This document shows positions 17,107-25,522 of a DNA stretch of 64,000 nucleotides, in pieces. The stretch spans positions 34,598 through 98,597 of the forward strand of contig MPNJ01000013.1 in the NCBI GenBank assembly GCA_002238965.1. The letters are read 5' to 3'. Under the pieces are notes generated by a model, which was not told the origin of the DNA, did no database searches, and saw only the letters and a program-made list of their open reading frames with translations. Source of the DNA: Nitrospinae bacterium bin107 (GTDB taxonomy: Bacteria > UBA8248). Numbering within the stretch: the first letter of the stretch is position 1; each line of letters begins with the position of its first letter. The position numbers and the translations under genes are program-made.

Positions 17107-18246
17107 CTAGGTGAAGACGATTGCTATCTCGTCATCGCCTGAATCACGGGCAAGGCGAAAAGGGGCTTCGTAGGTCAGCAGGCCGTCGCGGTCCGTAAAG
17201 CCCATATCCGCATACTGGCATTTGGGCGCGGTGATGGTGCAGATGTTCCCGGCCCTGTGGCCGACTTGCACTTTCAGAGGGAGCCTCGCGCCATTTTCCC
17301 AATTATTGAACGCATCATTGGTGGCTAAGAGTACGGCCTCGGGATCGAAAGAGCCCGACGGTGCCCGCCCCGTCACGACGGCGTTGACGTGCCCGCCAGA
17401 TGCGTTGGCGCTTTGGCGCAGCACCACTTCGTTGTTCATGGCGAAGCGGATGTTCGTCACGTCGAAATGAAACCCGCCGAACGAAAAACCGCTCATGAGG
17501 ACGGGTTCGGGCGTCTGGTCGTCGTAGGACGCGCCCTCCAGGAGCGGCGCGTCGCTCACCTCGAAATCGGCCGCCTCGAATTCCCAATCCACTGTGGGAA
17601 CGCCATCCAGAGGGCAGTTGATGGAAAAACTCCCCATGCAGCCCAGATACATGACCCGCAATCCATCGATGAACGCCGTCAGGCAAATTCTCGTATAGCC
17701 CGATTTATCGGAGGCGGGCGCGTAAGCGACGGAGGTATCCTCGACGATGGTTTCCTTCATCGCGCACGCCTTGAACAGCAATCCATAATCCGGCGCGACG
17801 CCCGCTGCGCCCGAACCGCGCAACTCGGTGGAGAAAGAAATCTGCGCGGAGCGCTTCCCGGGAATCGAGGGAAAAGGCGAGAGGCTCGCATCCTCCACCG
17901 CGCGTTCCAGCTGCTCTACGCTGACCTCATGAGAGAAGTTGCCCGCCCGAAACAATTCCGAGGCAGCCGCCGGTCGATCCAGGAGGCAGGCCGTGCCCGC
18001 AGCGGGGGGGGTGTCCCAGGCGTCGTCCACCGTGAGCGTGTCCGAGGCCGCGTCAAAAATGCTCACCTTTCTTCTTTGCCCGACGCCCACTCCCCGGATC
18101 GTGCGCAGCACCGAGCCATTCCAAAAATCATCATCCTCGGAAAGCGCGGCGTCCACGAGGGTGGAGGCATCTGCGGAATCCGCCACGAGTTCTTTCTCTT
18201 CCGTCGCGCCAATCGTTTGCCGATCCATCATAATCGTATCGCCCAT
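17107..18246 (-). CDS. Phage major tail (tube) protein
   Basis: A 379-aa structural protein. It has alternating beta-rich segments and paired duplicated-looking halves (ISFSTELRGSG, then FHFDVTNIRF), typical of long tail-tube proteins of Mu-like or siphophage tails. It lies between the tail-completion genes and the tail-assembly chaperone, where tail-tube genes are normally found. ATG 18246 has GGAGG upstream; an upstream in-frame ATG at 18288 is less likely. Confidence 0.7.
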   Translation of the reverse strand: MGDTIMMDRQTIGATEEKELVADSADASTLVDAALSEDDDFWNGSVLRTIRGVGVGQRRKVSIFDAASDTLTVDDAWDTPPAAGTACLLDRPAAASELFRAGNFSHEVSVEQLERAVEDASLSPFPSIPGKRSAQISFSTELRGSGAAGVAPDYGLLFKACAMKETIVEDTSVAYAPASDKSGYTRICLTAFIDGLRVMYLGCMGSFSINCPLDGVPTVDWEFEAADFEVSDAPLLEGASYDDQTPEPVLMSGFSFGGFHFDVTNIRFAMNNEVVLRQSANASGGHVNAVVTGRAPSGSFDPEAVLLATNDAFNNWENGARLPLKVQVGHRAGNICTITAPKCQYADMGFTDRDGLLTYEAPFRLARDSGDDEIAIVFT

Positions 18247-18319
18247 CCCTTGTTTTCCTCCTTTCAGTTTTTTGAGGCGAAGGCGCATCCCTCGCCGGTA
18301 TTCATTCCCCGTTCTCGTA

Positions 18320-18853
18320 TCAATCCCGCCGAATCCGCTCTATCGCCCGGAGCCTGATTTCGGCGTAATGGCAAAGCACGTTTCCAAACGTCCTCAGTTC
18401 AATCAGGTCCACCTGCGGAGGCTGAAGGCGCTCCAGCGAGCGGACGCGCGGGGAGCCTGATTCATCGAGGAGGCGGAGCGTCCTGTCGTCCCGGAAGCGG
18501 TCGCAAATCTCCTCAAGCAGTTCCTGAAAGACCACCTCGCTGCCCACCGCGTCCTCGGCGCTCATGATGCCGAACAGCAAGAACGTGTGGGTTCGCCTGC
18601 TGATGCCGGCGGGCGTGAAGCCACCAGCCGCGTTCGAGCCGACCGATGCAGCCTCCTCCCCTGCTCTCTCGCGCGTCAGCACCCAGCCCCTGATCTGGGC
18701 GAGGCCGTCGCCCGTCTGCCACCGGAAATGGTCCAGGTATTTCCCCAGGTCGGCCGACCAGCGCTGATAGCTGTGAACCCGCCCTGCCCCCGCCACATTC
18801 GATATTTCCGCCAAAATGGCGTCGCCGATTTCTCTGTATCGTGAATTAGCCAC
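18320..18853 (-). CDS. Phage tail terminator/neck-like protein
   Basis: A 177-aa protein starting GTG 18853 and overlapping the preceding gene by 8 bases. It begins with a helical SRYREIGDAILAEISN and has a beta-rich middle (THTFLLFGIM, VVFQELLEEI). Size and place between a gp10-like protein and the tail tube match tail-terminator proteins. No catalytic motif is visible, so the role is from order only. Confidence 0.55.
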   Translation of the reverse strand: MANSRYREIGDAILAEISNVAGAGRVHSYQRWSADLGKYLDHFRWQTGDGLAQIRGWVLTRERAGEEAASVGSNAAGGFTPAGISRRTHTFLLFGIMSAEDAVGSEVVFQELLEEICDRFRDDRTLRLLDESGSPRVRSLERLQPPQVDLIELRTFGNVLCHYAEIRLRAIERIRRD

Positions 18854-19349
18854 TCACTCTCCTCGCAATCTCATCCACAAGTTCACGAATGCGCCTATCG
18901 ATTCGGCTCTGGTTCTCCTCGAAGGCGCGCGCGAACATGCGACGCCCCGGTATCCCGTGCCGGGCGATTGATCGGGCAACGAGGAAGGACACCCTCTCGA
19001 TAGACCCATCGGGCGGCCCCAGTTTGTGGGCCACCCAGCGATACAGGGACGTGCCCTCCCTCCAGGGCGGCATTCTGCCGCCCGCCCGACGCCCGAATTC
19101 CACGTACCTGGCGTATGGGGTGCGAGAGGCGACCACGCCGCGCAACACGCGTGGGTTCTCTCCTTTGATTTCGGTGTAAATACTGCCCCTGAGGTTTCCG
19201 CTCGCGCCGATGGGCGTTCGTGTCATGACCTCGCGCCTGAGCATTCCGGTAATCTCGGCCATCGACTCGTGCGCGAGGAGAAGAACCCCCTCCCACGCGA
19301 TAGCCGGCATCTCCGGCAATTCTTCAAGCGTTACATATCGACGAAACAC
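18846..19349 (-). CDS. HK97 gp10-like head-tail/neck protein
   Basis: A 167-aa protein of the HK97-gp10/minor tail type. The diagnostic region is RTPIGASGNLRGSI, followed by TPYARYVEFGRRAG and a C-terminal long helix. Such proteins sit at the head-tail junction or help tail maturation. Start GTG 19349 follows GGAG by 7 bases. Confidence 0.75.
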   Translation of the reverse strand: MFRRYVTLEELPEMPAIAWEGVLLLAHESMAEITGMLRREVMTRTPIGASGNLRGSIYTEIKGENPRVLRGVVASRTPYARYVEFGRRAGGRMPPWREGTSLYRWVAHKLGPPDGSIERVSFLVARSIARHGIPGRRMFARAFEENQSRIDRRIRELVDEIARRVSG

Positions 19350-19367
19350 TCCGCCTCTCCTATCCGC

Positions 19368-20078
19368 CTAGCGATCTTCGGACGCGCCGTGCGTGAAGTA
19401 CTCACCGCGCGCCAGTGAAAGAAGCACGTCCCAATCGAGAGACGCGCCCGCCGGACCCGCCACTTCGCCTTCTTTGCGGCCGAGATGGTTCTGGTATTTG
19501 CGCTCGAGCTCCCGCCCCAGGCGCGTGTATTCCGAGGACTTGCTCTGGTAGTCCACCGAATCCGCCGCGAGGGTCGGGCTCGAGGACTGGGCGAAACGGC
19601 GGGCCAGGAGGTGACAGCCCTCCGCGGCGGCCAGCCACGCCATGGCGGTCCGATCGTTTTCGGGAACGCTTGTCCGCACATCGTCGGCCGTGTGCTTGAT
19701 CGTGTAGAACAGGCGAAGCGTGTGGCCCATTTGAGGAGCGAAGTACATGAGCCTGAACCTCGCCGCCGGCGTCCCCTTGGCATAGATGATCCAGGAACTC
19801 CTTCGCAAAAAGGAGGGCTTTCTCTCCCCCTGGGGATATTCCACCTCCCGGATGAAGGAGAGGGAATCGTCCCAGTCCTCGGGGAGGGGAAAATCGAACG
19901 TCTCGCTATCGCCTGAGTAATCGGCGAACGAGACGAGCGGCACGTCTTTGCTGTAGCGCGTGAGCGCCGCGTTCACCAGATCGGCGTAGTCCGCCTCCTC
20001 GACCCCGAACTCCCGTGGCAGCGCGCCCGCCTTCAACAAGACCTTGACCTCTTTAATGATCGTCTGCCTGCTCGCCAT
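19368..20078 (-). CDS. Phage head-completion/adaptor-like protein
   Basis: A 236-aa protein whose N-terminus (helices, then a DADY-like EEADYADLVNAALTRYSKD) resembles adaptor or head-completion proteins that dock on the portal. It also has a polar C-terminus. It lies two genes downstream of the capsid gene. No enzymatic motif is visible. ATG 20078 follows GAGGAG. Confidence 0.55.
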   Translation of the reverse strand: MASRQTIIKEVKVLLKAGALPREFGVEEADYADLVNAALTRYSKDVPLVSFADYSGDSETFDFPLPEDWDDSLSFIREVEYPQGERKPSFLRRSSWIIYAKGTPAARFRLMYFAPQMGHTLRLFYTIKHTADDVRTSVPENDRTAMAWLAAAEGCHLLARRFAQSSSPTLAADSVDYQSKSSEYTRLGRELERKYQNHLGRKEGEVAGPAGASLDWDVLLSLARGEYFTHGASEDR

Positions 20079-20121
20079 TTCAGTTTTCTCCTCTCCTCTC
20101 GCTTCCCGGATGCAGTCGGTC

Positions 20122-20463
20122 TCAAGTCTTCAGCGCGAGCCTGGCCTCGAACGTGAACGAAGACCCTTCCCCGCCGACGGACCACGCGAGCCTGAGCCAG
20201 GAGCCGATGTTCACGAGCATTACGAGGGTTTTTCCGGCCGATGTGATTTGCTCAGGCCTGGTATGGACGAAAGCTACTTCATCATCCGCCGGGCCGGTTT
20301 GCACCTCGAAATCAAGCGTGGGCGAAGCGCCTGAGACCACCTTCACGTCGATGAACAAGAGCGCCTCGGTGAAGCGGCTCACTTCGAACGCCGTGCTGCC
20401 TCCCGCGGCGACGCGGGCCGCGGGAGGAGCGAGGACTATCGTGTGGGTTCGCCTGTCGGACAT
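20122..20463 (-). CDS. Small phage-like protein, possible capsid decoration protein
   Basis: A 113-aa beta-rich protein with no cysteine or known motif, between the capsid gene and the adaptor. It has AAGGAG five bases before its ATG. Its size and its place right after the major capsid gene resemble head-decoration proteins, but the identification is weak; it could equally be a tail-type beta-sandwich. Confidence 0.5.
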   Translation of the reverse strand: MSDRRTHTIVLAPPAARVAAGGSTAFEVSRFTEALLFIDVKVVSGASPTLDFEVQTGPADDEVAFVHTRPEQITSAGKTLVMLVNIGSWLRLAWSVGGEGSSFTFEARLALKT

Positions 20464-20496
20464 GGCTTCTCCTTGATAAGGGTAATCGCCATGCCA

Positions 20497-22575
20497 CTAG
20501 GCGGGCGCGCCTCGGTAAAAACCGCGAAAGTCCAGGACGGCGCCGCCGTAGACGTGTCTGATCTTGTAGCGAATCTTGTCCGCGCTGAATCCGCTGCCGG
20601 CGGAGGGGTTGTCCTCAACGAACAGCTCGGGCTCGCGCATGTCGTCCATGAAGCCGATTTCGATTGTGTCCATGAGGCCCGGGTCGGCGATCAAGTACCA
20701 ATCGTTCGTCTCGGTGAGTTCGGGCACCCACAAGGGTTCGATGCCCAGGCGGTTGATGAAGCTCGGCTGATTGGAGTTCCCGTCCGGGACAACCTTGACG
20801 GGCGACTGGGTGACGTCGAATGCCTCTTCGAGCAACTCCGTGGGGTGGACGAGGTATTTGGGCCGAGCCTGGGCCGCTATTTCAACGCCTTCCTCTCCAT
20901 AAAACGTCTGCTGACCCATCGCCTTGATGGCGGCGACGGCGCCCTCGTACGTGAGCTCGTTCGTGGAGGTGTTGTTGTGGTCGGCGTGGAACAGCGCGTG
21001 GCCGTCGTATATGTTGGCATTGGACATGAGAAAATCGAATACGAAGCCGTTCAGGGTGCGCTGGGCCGCGCGGGCGAGACGCTGGGGAATCATGCGAATC
21101 GCGCCCATGTCGTCGTTCTGGATCATCTCCCAGGTGAGGTCTTCCACGCCGCCGCGCTTGGCTACGGCGTACGTCACTTCCTCATCCGTCGGGGAGGTAA
21201 GCGCCGGATAAGTGGCCTGCTCGGCGACTTTTTGCAGATCGCCGTAGCCGCCCACACGCACCCGGCGGTTCGTACGGAAATCCTTAACGGGCGTCACGGA
21301 AGAGACGATCTTCTTCCACTGGTGAAAGCGCTCGTCCCTGAAATCGCGCAGCATGGCGCGGCGGATGGAATCTCCAAAAGCCTCGCCCCACGTGCTCGTC
21401 TGCAAGGAGGCGGAGAGGCGCCGCACCCCGTTCCAGTCCTCGGCGGCGCGGTGATAGTGGAACGTCTCTGCGAAGAACTGGCGCGGCGTCAGGCGATGTC
21501 CCGTGAAATCCTGAAACGCCTCGCTCATGAAGCGATAGGGGCGTTCGCCGTCTACCACCTCGTCGCGCGAACCCCAGAGCCCGTCGAGAGCCGCCCGCTT
21601 GCGGTCCGCCTCGTCCCGCATCACCTCCGCACGCGCGCCGAAACCACGGAGCGCGCCGCTCGCCGTGAGTTTTTCCAGCGTGGCCGCCTCAACCCGGATC
21701 GCCTCTTCGATCTCATCTTCTGTGAAACTCCCGTCACCGAACTGGGCGAGCATCTTCTCCTGAACGGCTTCCGGCAGCGAGGAGGCCGTCAGTTTCTGAG
21801 CGAGCAACCTGCGAGCCGCAGCCCCGGTTTCGGTTCCATCCTTCATGGTGTCTCCTCCTTTTTCCTTCAAGTCCAGCTCGAGACCAGCGTCTTCACAGGC
21901 CGCGAGGAACTGCTGCGGCGTCCATGCATCGCCGAGCCTCTTGCCCGATTCGGGCGCCACGCTTTTCAGTTTTTTTCCGAGCTTTTCGAACATTTTCACC
22001 TCCGATGTAGTGGAATGATTGGCAGCGAGACCCAGAATCCCGCCCCCGAGCTTGCCTTTGTGCACGACGTCGACGGAATGGACCGCCAGAATCTTTTCGA
22101 AATGCAAAACGAGCCCATCGGCCTCCTCGCGGAACTCCGCCTGCGCGAGCACGTCGAAGGAAAAGCCGAAAGGCTCCTCGAGGCCCCGGGCCAGCGCATC
22201 GTGCGCCAGCGCCTGAAACCAGGCCGCTGAACGCGAAACCGCAAACGTGCTCAGAAGCCCCTCCTCGCCCATGCGGACCTCGCGGTGCCAGCCGACCAGG
22301 TTCCTGATGTCGGGACCGCTCGACCCAGTGTGATTCGCGAACGCCTGCGCGCCCTCGAACAGGGGAGCGGCCTCGCGCAGAACCTCGCGGGGCAGGAACC
22401 ACTCCCCGTCCCTCGAGTAGCCGGCGCGCGCGATCAACACCTCGAAATCCCAGGCTTCATCCGGCGGCTGCGCTTCTTCCGCAACCGCGCGGATGAGGTG
22501 GCCATGCAGCCTTAAGGTATGAGAATCCTTCTGCGCCTCGGCGCGCGCCCACATACGGTTCAACCATTTTTTCAA
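20497..22575 (-). CDS. Prohead protease / scaffold / major capsid protein fusion
   Basis: A 692-aa fusion. Residues 1 to about 190 look like a prohead protease, with a histidine in AFANHTGSSG and a serine in FGFSFDV. The middle (about 195-330) is charged and helical, as in scaffolds. The C-terminal part (about 340-692) is capsid-like, including QARPKYLVHPTELLEEAF, LWVPELTETNDWYLIADP and DKIRYKIRHVYGG. Start TTG 22575 follows AAGGAG. Two internal in-frame ATGs, at 21993 (residue 195) and 21846 (residue 244), each have a strong GGAGG ribosome-binding site. Separate scaffold/capsid products are therefore likely. It heads the capsid/tail operon under the 22673-22723 promoter. Confidence 0.8.
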   Translation of the reverse strand: MKKWLNRMWARAEAQKDSHTLRLHGHLIRAVAEEAQPPDEAWDFEVLIARAGYSRDGEWFLPREVLREAAPLFEGAQAFANHTGSSGPDIRNLVGWHREVRMGEEGLLSTFAVSRSAAWFQALAHDALARGLEEPFGFSFDVLAQAEFREEADGLVLHFEKILAVHSVDVVHKGKLGGGILGLAANHSTTSEVKMFEKLGKKLKSVAPESGKRLGDAWTPQQFLAACEDAGLELDLKEKGGDTMKDGTETGAAARRLLAQKLTASSLPEAVQEKMLAQFGDGSFTEDEIEEAIRVEAATLEKLTASGALRGFGARAEVMRDEADRKRAALDGLWGSRDEVVDGERPYRFMSEAFQDFTGHRLTPRQFFAETFHYHRAAEDWNGVRRLSASLQTSTWGEAFGDSIRRAMLRDFRDERFHQWKKIVSSVTPVKDFRTNRRVRVGGYGDLQKVAEQATYPALTSPTDEEVTYAVAKRGGVEDLTWEMIQNDDMGAIRMIPQRLARAAQRTLNGFVFDFLMSNANIYDGHALFHADHNNTSTNELTYEGAVAAIKAMGQQTFYGEEGVEIAAQARPKYLVHPTELLEEAFDVTQSPVKVVPDGNSNQPSFINRLGIEPLWVPELTETNDWYLIADPGLMDTIEIGFMDDMREPELFVEDNPSAGSGFSADKIRYKIRHVYGGAVLDFRGFYRGAPA

Positions 22576-22672
22576 GGGGAACTCCTTTCTCGCTGGTCTT
22601 TCAGAAATTCAACTTCCGGCGATGCGCCGGAGACCGCAGCCTGGTTAAACAAGGAGCGGGTGCAACGGCGAT

Positions 22673-22723
22673 AATTTAGGGCAAGGAGTCTCGAACGCGG
22701 GCCGGGCAAATGCGGGGAAATGC
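22673..22723 (-). promoter_or_regulatory. Shared phage-regulon promoter, site A (capsid/tail operon)
   Basis: On the gene strand there are two GCATTT repeats (plus-strand GAAATGC at 22717-22723 and CAAATGC at 22707-22713), 10 bp apart. Exactly 28 bases later comes TAAATT (plus 22673-22678) as a -10 box. The predicted transcript starts about 22666, roughly 90 bases before the capsid gene. No convincing -35 box is seen, so the repeats probably bind an activator at about -57 to -41. The same arrangement recurs at 35181, 52702 and 54782. Confidence 0.8.
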
Positions 22724-22918
22724 GCATCCGGCGTCTTTTTATGCGGAATTTTGAAATTGCTAATTGAAAATTTTAAGAAAATGCGGTAACATACGGAAAA
22801 TTCTGGAGTTGCGGATGATGCGGGTGGTCCCGGCGTCAACCAATTCTGGATACTTCGCCCGCCACTCAGGAATTGCCTGGATTCGCCGAGCAAAAAGACC
22901 GCCCCTTGAACAGGACGT

Positions 22919-24229
22919 ATGAGGTTTGATCTCATGTGGGGCGTCGCTCAACCGGCCTTGAATTTCATCCAGAAACTCTCCTGGAACCATATGCTCGACA
23001 TCGGGATCATGTGGTTCCTGCTTTACCAGGTCTACATACGCTTCAAAGGCACCCAGGCGATGCGCCTCCTCGTGCGCGTGTTCGGAGTGTGGCTCATCTA
23101 TCTCGCCTCCCAGGCCGCAGGTCTGCACCTGACCTCGTTTCTCCTTTGGGCCATCTGGATCGCCGTGCTCATCCTGTTTCTCATCAATTTCCACGGCGAG
23201 ATCCAGAAGATATTCTTTCAACTCAACCCGGTGCGCAGAATCTCAATCCTGCTGCGCCGGGCGATGCGAATCCGCCTGCCGGACGTAAGCGTCGCCACCA
23301 TCGCCCAATCCGCTTTTTCGCTCTCGGAGAAACAGATGGGCGCCATCATCGTTGTGGAGCGCCGGGATTTGACCGACTCCCTGCTGAGAAGTCCGGGAGA
23401 GGAGATCGAGGCGGACATCCAGCCGGCGCTGCTGGAAACCATTTTCTTCAAGGGAGCGCCCTACCACGACGGCGCCGCCGTCGTTCGCGAGAACAAGATC
23501 TCGCGCGTGGGATGCGTATTGCCCCTTTCAGATAACCGCGCCCTCCCGCCGGAGTTCGGCACGCGCCACAGGGCGGCGGTCGGCATCACGGAGCGGTCCG
23601 ACGCTCTGGCGATCGTGATATCCGAGGAACGCGGAGAGATTACCTGCGTGGAAGGCAGCCAAACAAAGACGATAGATAATGAGGAAGAACTCGCCTCCTG
23701 GCTCACGGCGCGGCTGCGCGCGGCCCGCGAGACGGGACAGACGATGGGACGCATATCGCTCCGCCACGTTTTCACGAACTGGCGGCCCAAGCTCGCCGCC
23801 CTGGCCGCCGTCATATTCCTCTGGTCGCTCGGCGGGCAGGAAAACCAGAATCCGCAGAATTTCTTCCCGCAACTCGAAAGCAAGGTGGAGGAGGAATTCC
23901 GCGTCCGCGTCCATTATTACAATGTTCCGAGCGGCGTCACCCTGCCGGCCGATGCGGCGAAAGAAGTCAAAATACGCATCAGGGGCAGGCGCGATCTGCT
24001 CAATTACATCGACGCCACCCGCCTGCGCGTGAACGTGAACCTCGCCAAAATGACGCCCGGCGCGCATTCGCGCACGCTGTCGGGACGCGACATCGACCTG
24101 CCAAACGGTCTCGAATTCCTGAGCGCGGAGCCCAAGGCCCTGGATTTGAATCTCGCCAAGGCGCCGGCGCCTGAGAAAATGACGAAATCGAGCGCCTCCA
24201 CCGAGACGCCGGAGTCCTCAAACTTTTAA
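22919..24229 (+). CDS. cdaA: Diadenylate cyclase CdaA fused to a YbbR (CdaR-like) domain
   Basis: A 436-aa membrane enzyme making c-di-AMP from two ATP. Three membrane segments fill the first 95 residues. The DisA_N catalytic domain shows YHDGAAVV (DGA at 184-186) and FGTRHRAAVGITE (RHR at 216-218). After about residue 285 there is another membrane anchor (AALAAVIFLWSLGG), then a YbbR-type domain to the C-terminus. In most bacteria CdaA and the YbbR regulator CdaR are separate adjacent genes; here they are one protein. The gene faces away from the capsid operon. Confidence 0.9.
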   Translation: MRFDLMWGVAQPALNFIQKLSWNHMLDIGIMWFLLYQVYIRFKGTQAMRLLVRVFGVWLIYLASQAAGLHLTSFLLWAIWIAVLILFLINFHGEIQKIFFQLNPVRRISILLRRAMRIRLPDVSVATIAQSAFSLSEKQMGAIIVVERRDLTDSLLRSPGEEIEADIQPALLETIFFKGAPYHDGAAVVRENKISRVGCVLPLSDNRALPPEFGTRHRAAVGITERSDALAIVISEERGEITCVEGSQTKTIDNEEELASWLTARLRAARETGQTMGRISLRHVFTNWRPKLAALAAVIFLWSLGGQENQNPQNFFPQLESKVEEEFRVRVHYYNVPSGVTLPADAAKEVKIRIRGRRDLLNYIDATRLRVNVNLAKMTPGAHSRTLSGRDIDLPNGLEFLSAEPKALDLNLAKAPAPEKMTKSSASTETPESSNF

Positions 24230-24272
24230 GGCCCTTCTTTTCAGATACTTGAATTTCTACCTTCAGAAAAAT

Positions 24273-24301
24273 TTGCTTTTTTCGCTTAAAATACCGATAT
24301 T
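24273..24301 (+). promoter_or_regulatory. Putative sigma70-type promoter of a structured leader
   Basis: TTGCTT at 24273-24278 and GATATT at 24296-24301 are separated by 17 bases in an AT-rich patch downstream of cdaA. The predicted start near 24308 precedes the hairpin-rich leader at 24308-24466. Confidence 0.45.
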
Positions 24302-24307
24302 GAATGA

Positions 24308-24466
24308 ACCGGGCTACAGTCGCTGAGACGTCCAGGAGCTTTGACGAGCACTAAGGGCGAACCATTTTCGATGGTACTTGGCTGGCCCAAGTGAGGCGGC
24401 AAGGAGCCGACACAGAAAACGGCTCCGGCCCGGGCTCAAGGAACCCTTCAACAGAAGGAGGATGCG
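24308..24466 (+). ncRNA. Structured leader RNA (hairpin-rich), riboswitch-like, class unknown
   Basis: A noncoding stretch between cdaA and a 30-codon ORF. Visible hairpins are ACCAT-TTTCG-ATGGT (24361-24375), ACTTGG-CTGG-CCAAGT region (24376-24393) and GGAGCCG ... CGGCTCC (24405-24428). A small CCTTC-AACA-GAAGG stem pairs with the start of the AAGGAGG ribosome-binding site. It does not match any riboswitch consensus I can recall, including the ydaO c-di-AMP class. It could be a regulatory leader or a stable small RNA. Confidence 0.4.
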
Positions 24467-24559
24467 ATGATATCAACGATAAATCGCTTCAGCCGTGCGG
24501 AAACGCCACCCTCCCCGGCCCCATCGCGTCAGCCGGGCGGGGAGGAAGACAAAGGCTGA
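24467..24559 (+). CDS. 30-codon small ORF behind a strong ribosome-binding site
   Basis: ATG 24467 lies five bases after AAGGAGG and opens a 30-codon frame ending TGA 24559. The peptide begins MISTINRFSRAET and is then proline- and charge-rich, with no membrane segment. It may be a leader peptide or a small protein controlled by the upstream hairpins. Hairpins and a strong terminator follow, so it would be a monocistronic transcript. There is no homology evidence. Confidence 0.4.
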   Translation: MISTINRFSRAETPPSPAPSRQPGGEEDKG

Positions 24560-24631
24560 TGCACAAATAAAGGCGACAAAACGCCTTTGTAAGGTGAGAC
24601 GAGTTCTCACCCTGAAAAAGAGCAAAAAAAG

Positions 24632-24656
24632 AGAGCGGGGTGCAACGCCCCGCTCT
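24632..24656. terminator. Strong rho-independent terminator (both directions)
   Basis: AGAGCGGGG and CCCCGCTCT pair around a 7-base loop, with a T-run on the plus strand just after. On the minus strand a T-run also follows (plus-strand A-run at about 24623-24630). It can end the small-ORF transcript and the convergent minus-strand gene at 24666. Confidence 0.85.
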
Positions 24657-24665
24657 TCTTTTTTC

Positions 24666-24860
24666 CTAGCTCTTGGCCTCGAGTTTCCGCATCTCGATTT
24701 CGAGTTGCTGGAGCCTGTTCTTGATCATGTTGAAGTCGTACTCGAACCCCTCGGCGAGCAGCGTGAGACCATGGTAGAGCTGGTGCTTTTCCGGCTCTTC
24801 CTCCGCGTTCACCGAATCGAGCATCTCGGCGAAAACCTCTCTGGCATGATGAAAGCTCAA
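24666..24860 (-). CDS. Small conserved-type hypothetical protein (coiled coil)
   Basis: A 64-aa acidic helical protein ending in a heptad-like segment (FNMIKNRLQQLEIEMRKLEAK). Start is TTG 24860 with AGGGGGAAGG upstream. It is convergent with the structured leader and divergent from the OsmC-type gene. The function is unknown; it may be a cytosolic helper or structural peptide. Confidence 0.6.
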   Translation of the reverse strand: MSFHHAREVFAEMLDSVNAEEEPEKHQLYHGLTLLAEGFEYDFNMIKNRLQQLEIEMRKLEAKS

Positions 24861-24995
24861 AACGCCTTCCCCCTTTTTGAATGAGAACGCACATTACGAA
24901 GCCATAAATCTTTTGCGGGAAGAATCCCGCTCCTATCTTTGCTAGAATCCACCGCACCGACAAATAAACCACATCGCAAACGAGGAGTCATCTTC

Positions 24996-25493
24996 ATGCC
25001 GGAAAGACCGAACACGCCGCAAGTCATCCTCCGCCACATTCAGGGCACCCAGCTTCAGATGCTCACCACCACGGGCAAACACTCCTACGTGCTCGACGAA
25101 CCCGAAACCAGAGGCGGCACGGATCTGGCCGCCACGCCGTTCGAGTTCTTCATCGCAGGGCACGCGGGCTGAGGCCTCTACACGCTGCTGGGAGCGGCGA
25201 AGGCCAAGGGCATCCATATCGACGACGTGGAGGTCCACGCGGAGTTCAAGCGCAACATAACACCTAAATTTCATTCGGATTACCACGCGGACCCGGAGCG
25301 GAGAAAACTCGCCATCGGCGTCATCCGTACGAGTTATTACATCCACGGCGACGTAACCGAAGAGCAAAAGGCGGAACTTCTCGATGAACTTGAGAACTGC
25401 CCCATCCACAACACGCTGATGACGCCGCCCAGGCTCGAGGAGCGGATCGTCGTTCTGGAGAAGGATGAAACCGCGCCCAAAGAGATTTCGTAA
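24996..25493 (+). CDS. OsmC/Ohr-family selenoprotein (in-frame UGA = Sec59)
   Basis: Read through a UGA at 25170-25172, this is one 165-aa OsmC-type protein. The UGA falls where OsmC proteins carry the peroxidatic cysteine (FFIAGHAG-U-GLYTLLGAAKAKGI). The resolving cysteine is kept in ENCPIHNTL (Cys135). Both halves stay in the same frame and share family similarity. A hairpin just after the UGA (CGCTGC-TGGGA-GCGGCG, 25183-25199) puts a GG-containing loop 16 bases downstream, as bacterial SECIS elements do. It probably reduces hydroperoxides or is a related thiol enzyme. ATG 24996 follows GAGGAG. Confidence 0.85.
25173..25204 (+). promoter_or_regulatory. Bacterial SECIS hairpin of the OsmC selenoprotein
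   Basis: The 6-bp stem CGCTGC/GCGGCG (25183-25188 with 25194-25199) has apical loop TGGGA. An outer GGCCT/AGGCC pairing may extend it. Loop distance from the UGA (16 bases) fits the SelB-dependent bacterial type. Confidence 0.7.
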
Positions 25494-25522
25494 GGGCGGG
25501 GAAAGAGCCGCTCGCTAAATTT

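Noticed and set aside
20443..22230. Long open frame (595 codons) on the plus strand across the capsid gene
   Set aside because: It is antisense to the capsid fusion, has no family motif or ribosome-binding site, and reflects codon bias in GC-rich DNA. Similar frames oppose cofH/frhB (11434-12936) and the ABC ATPase (41637-42707).
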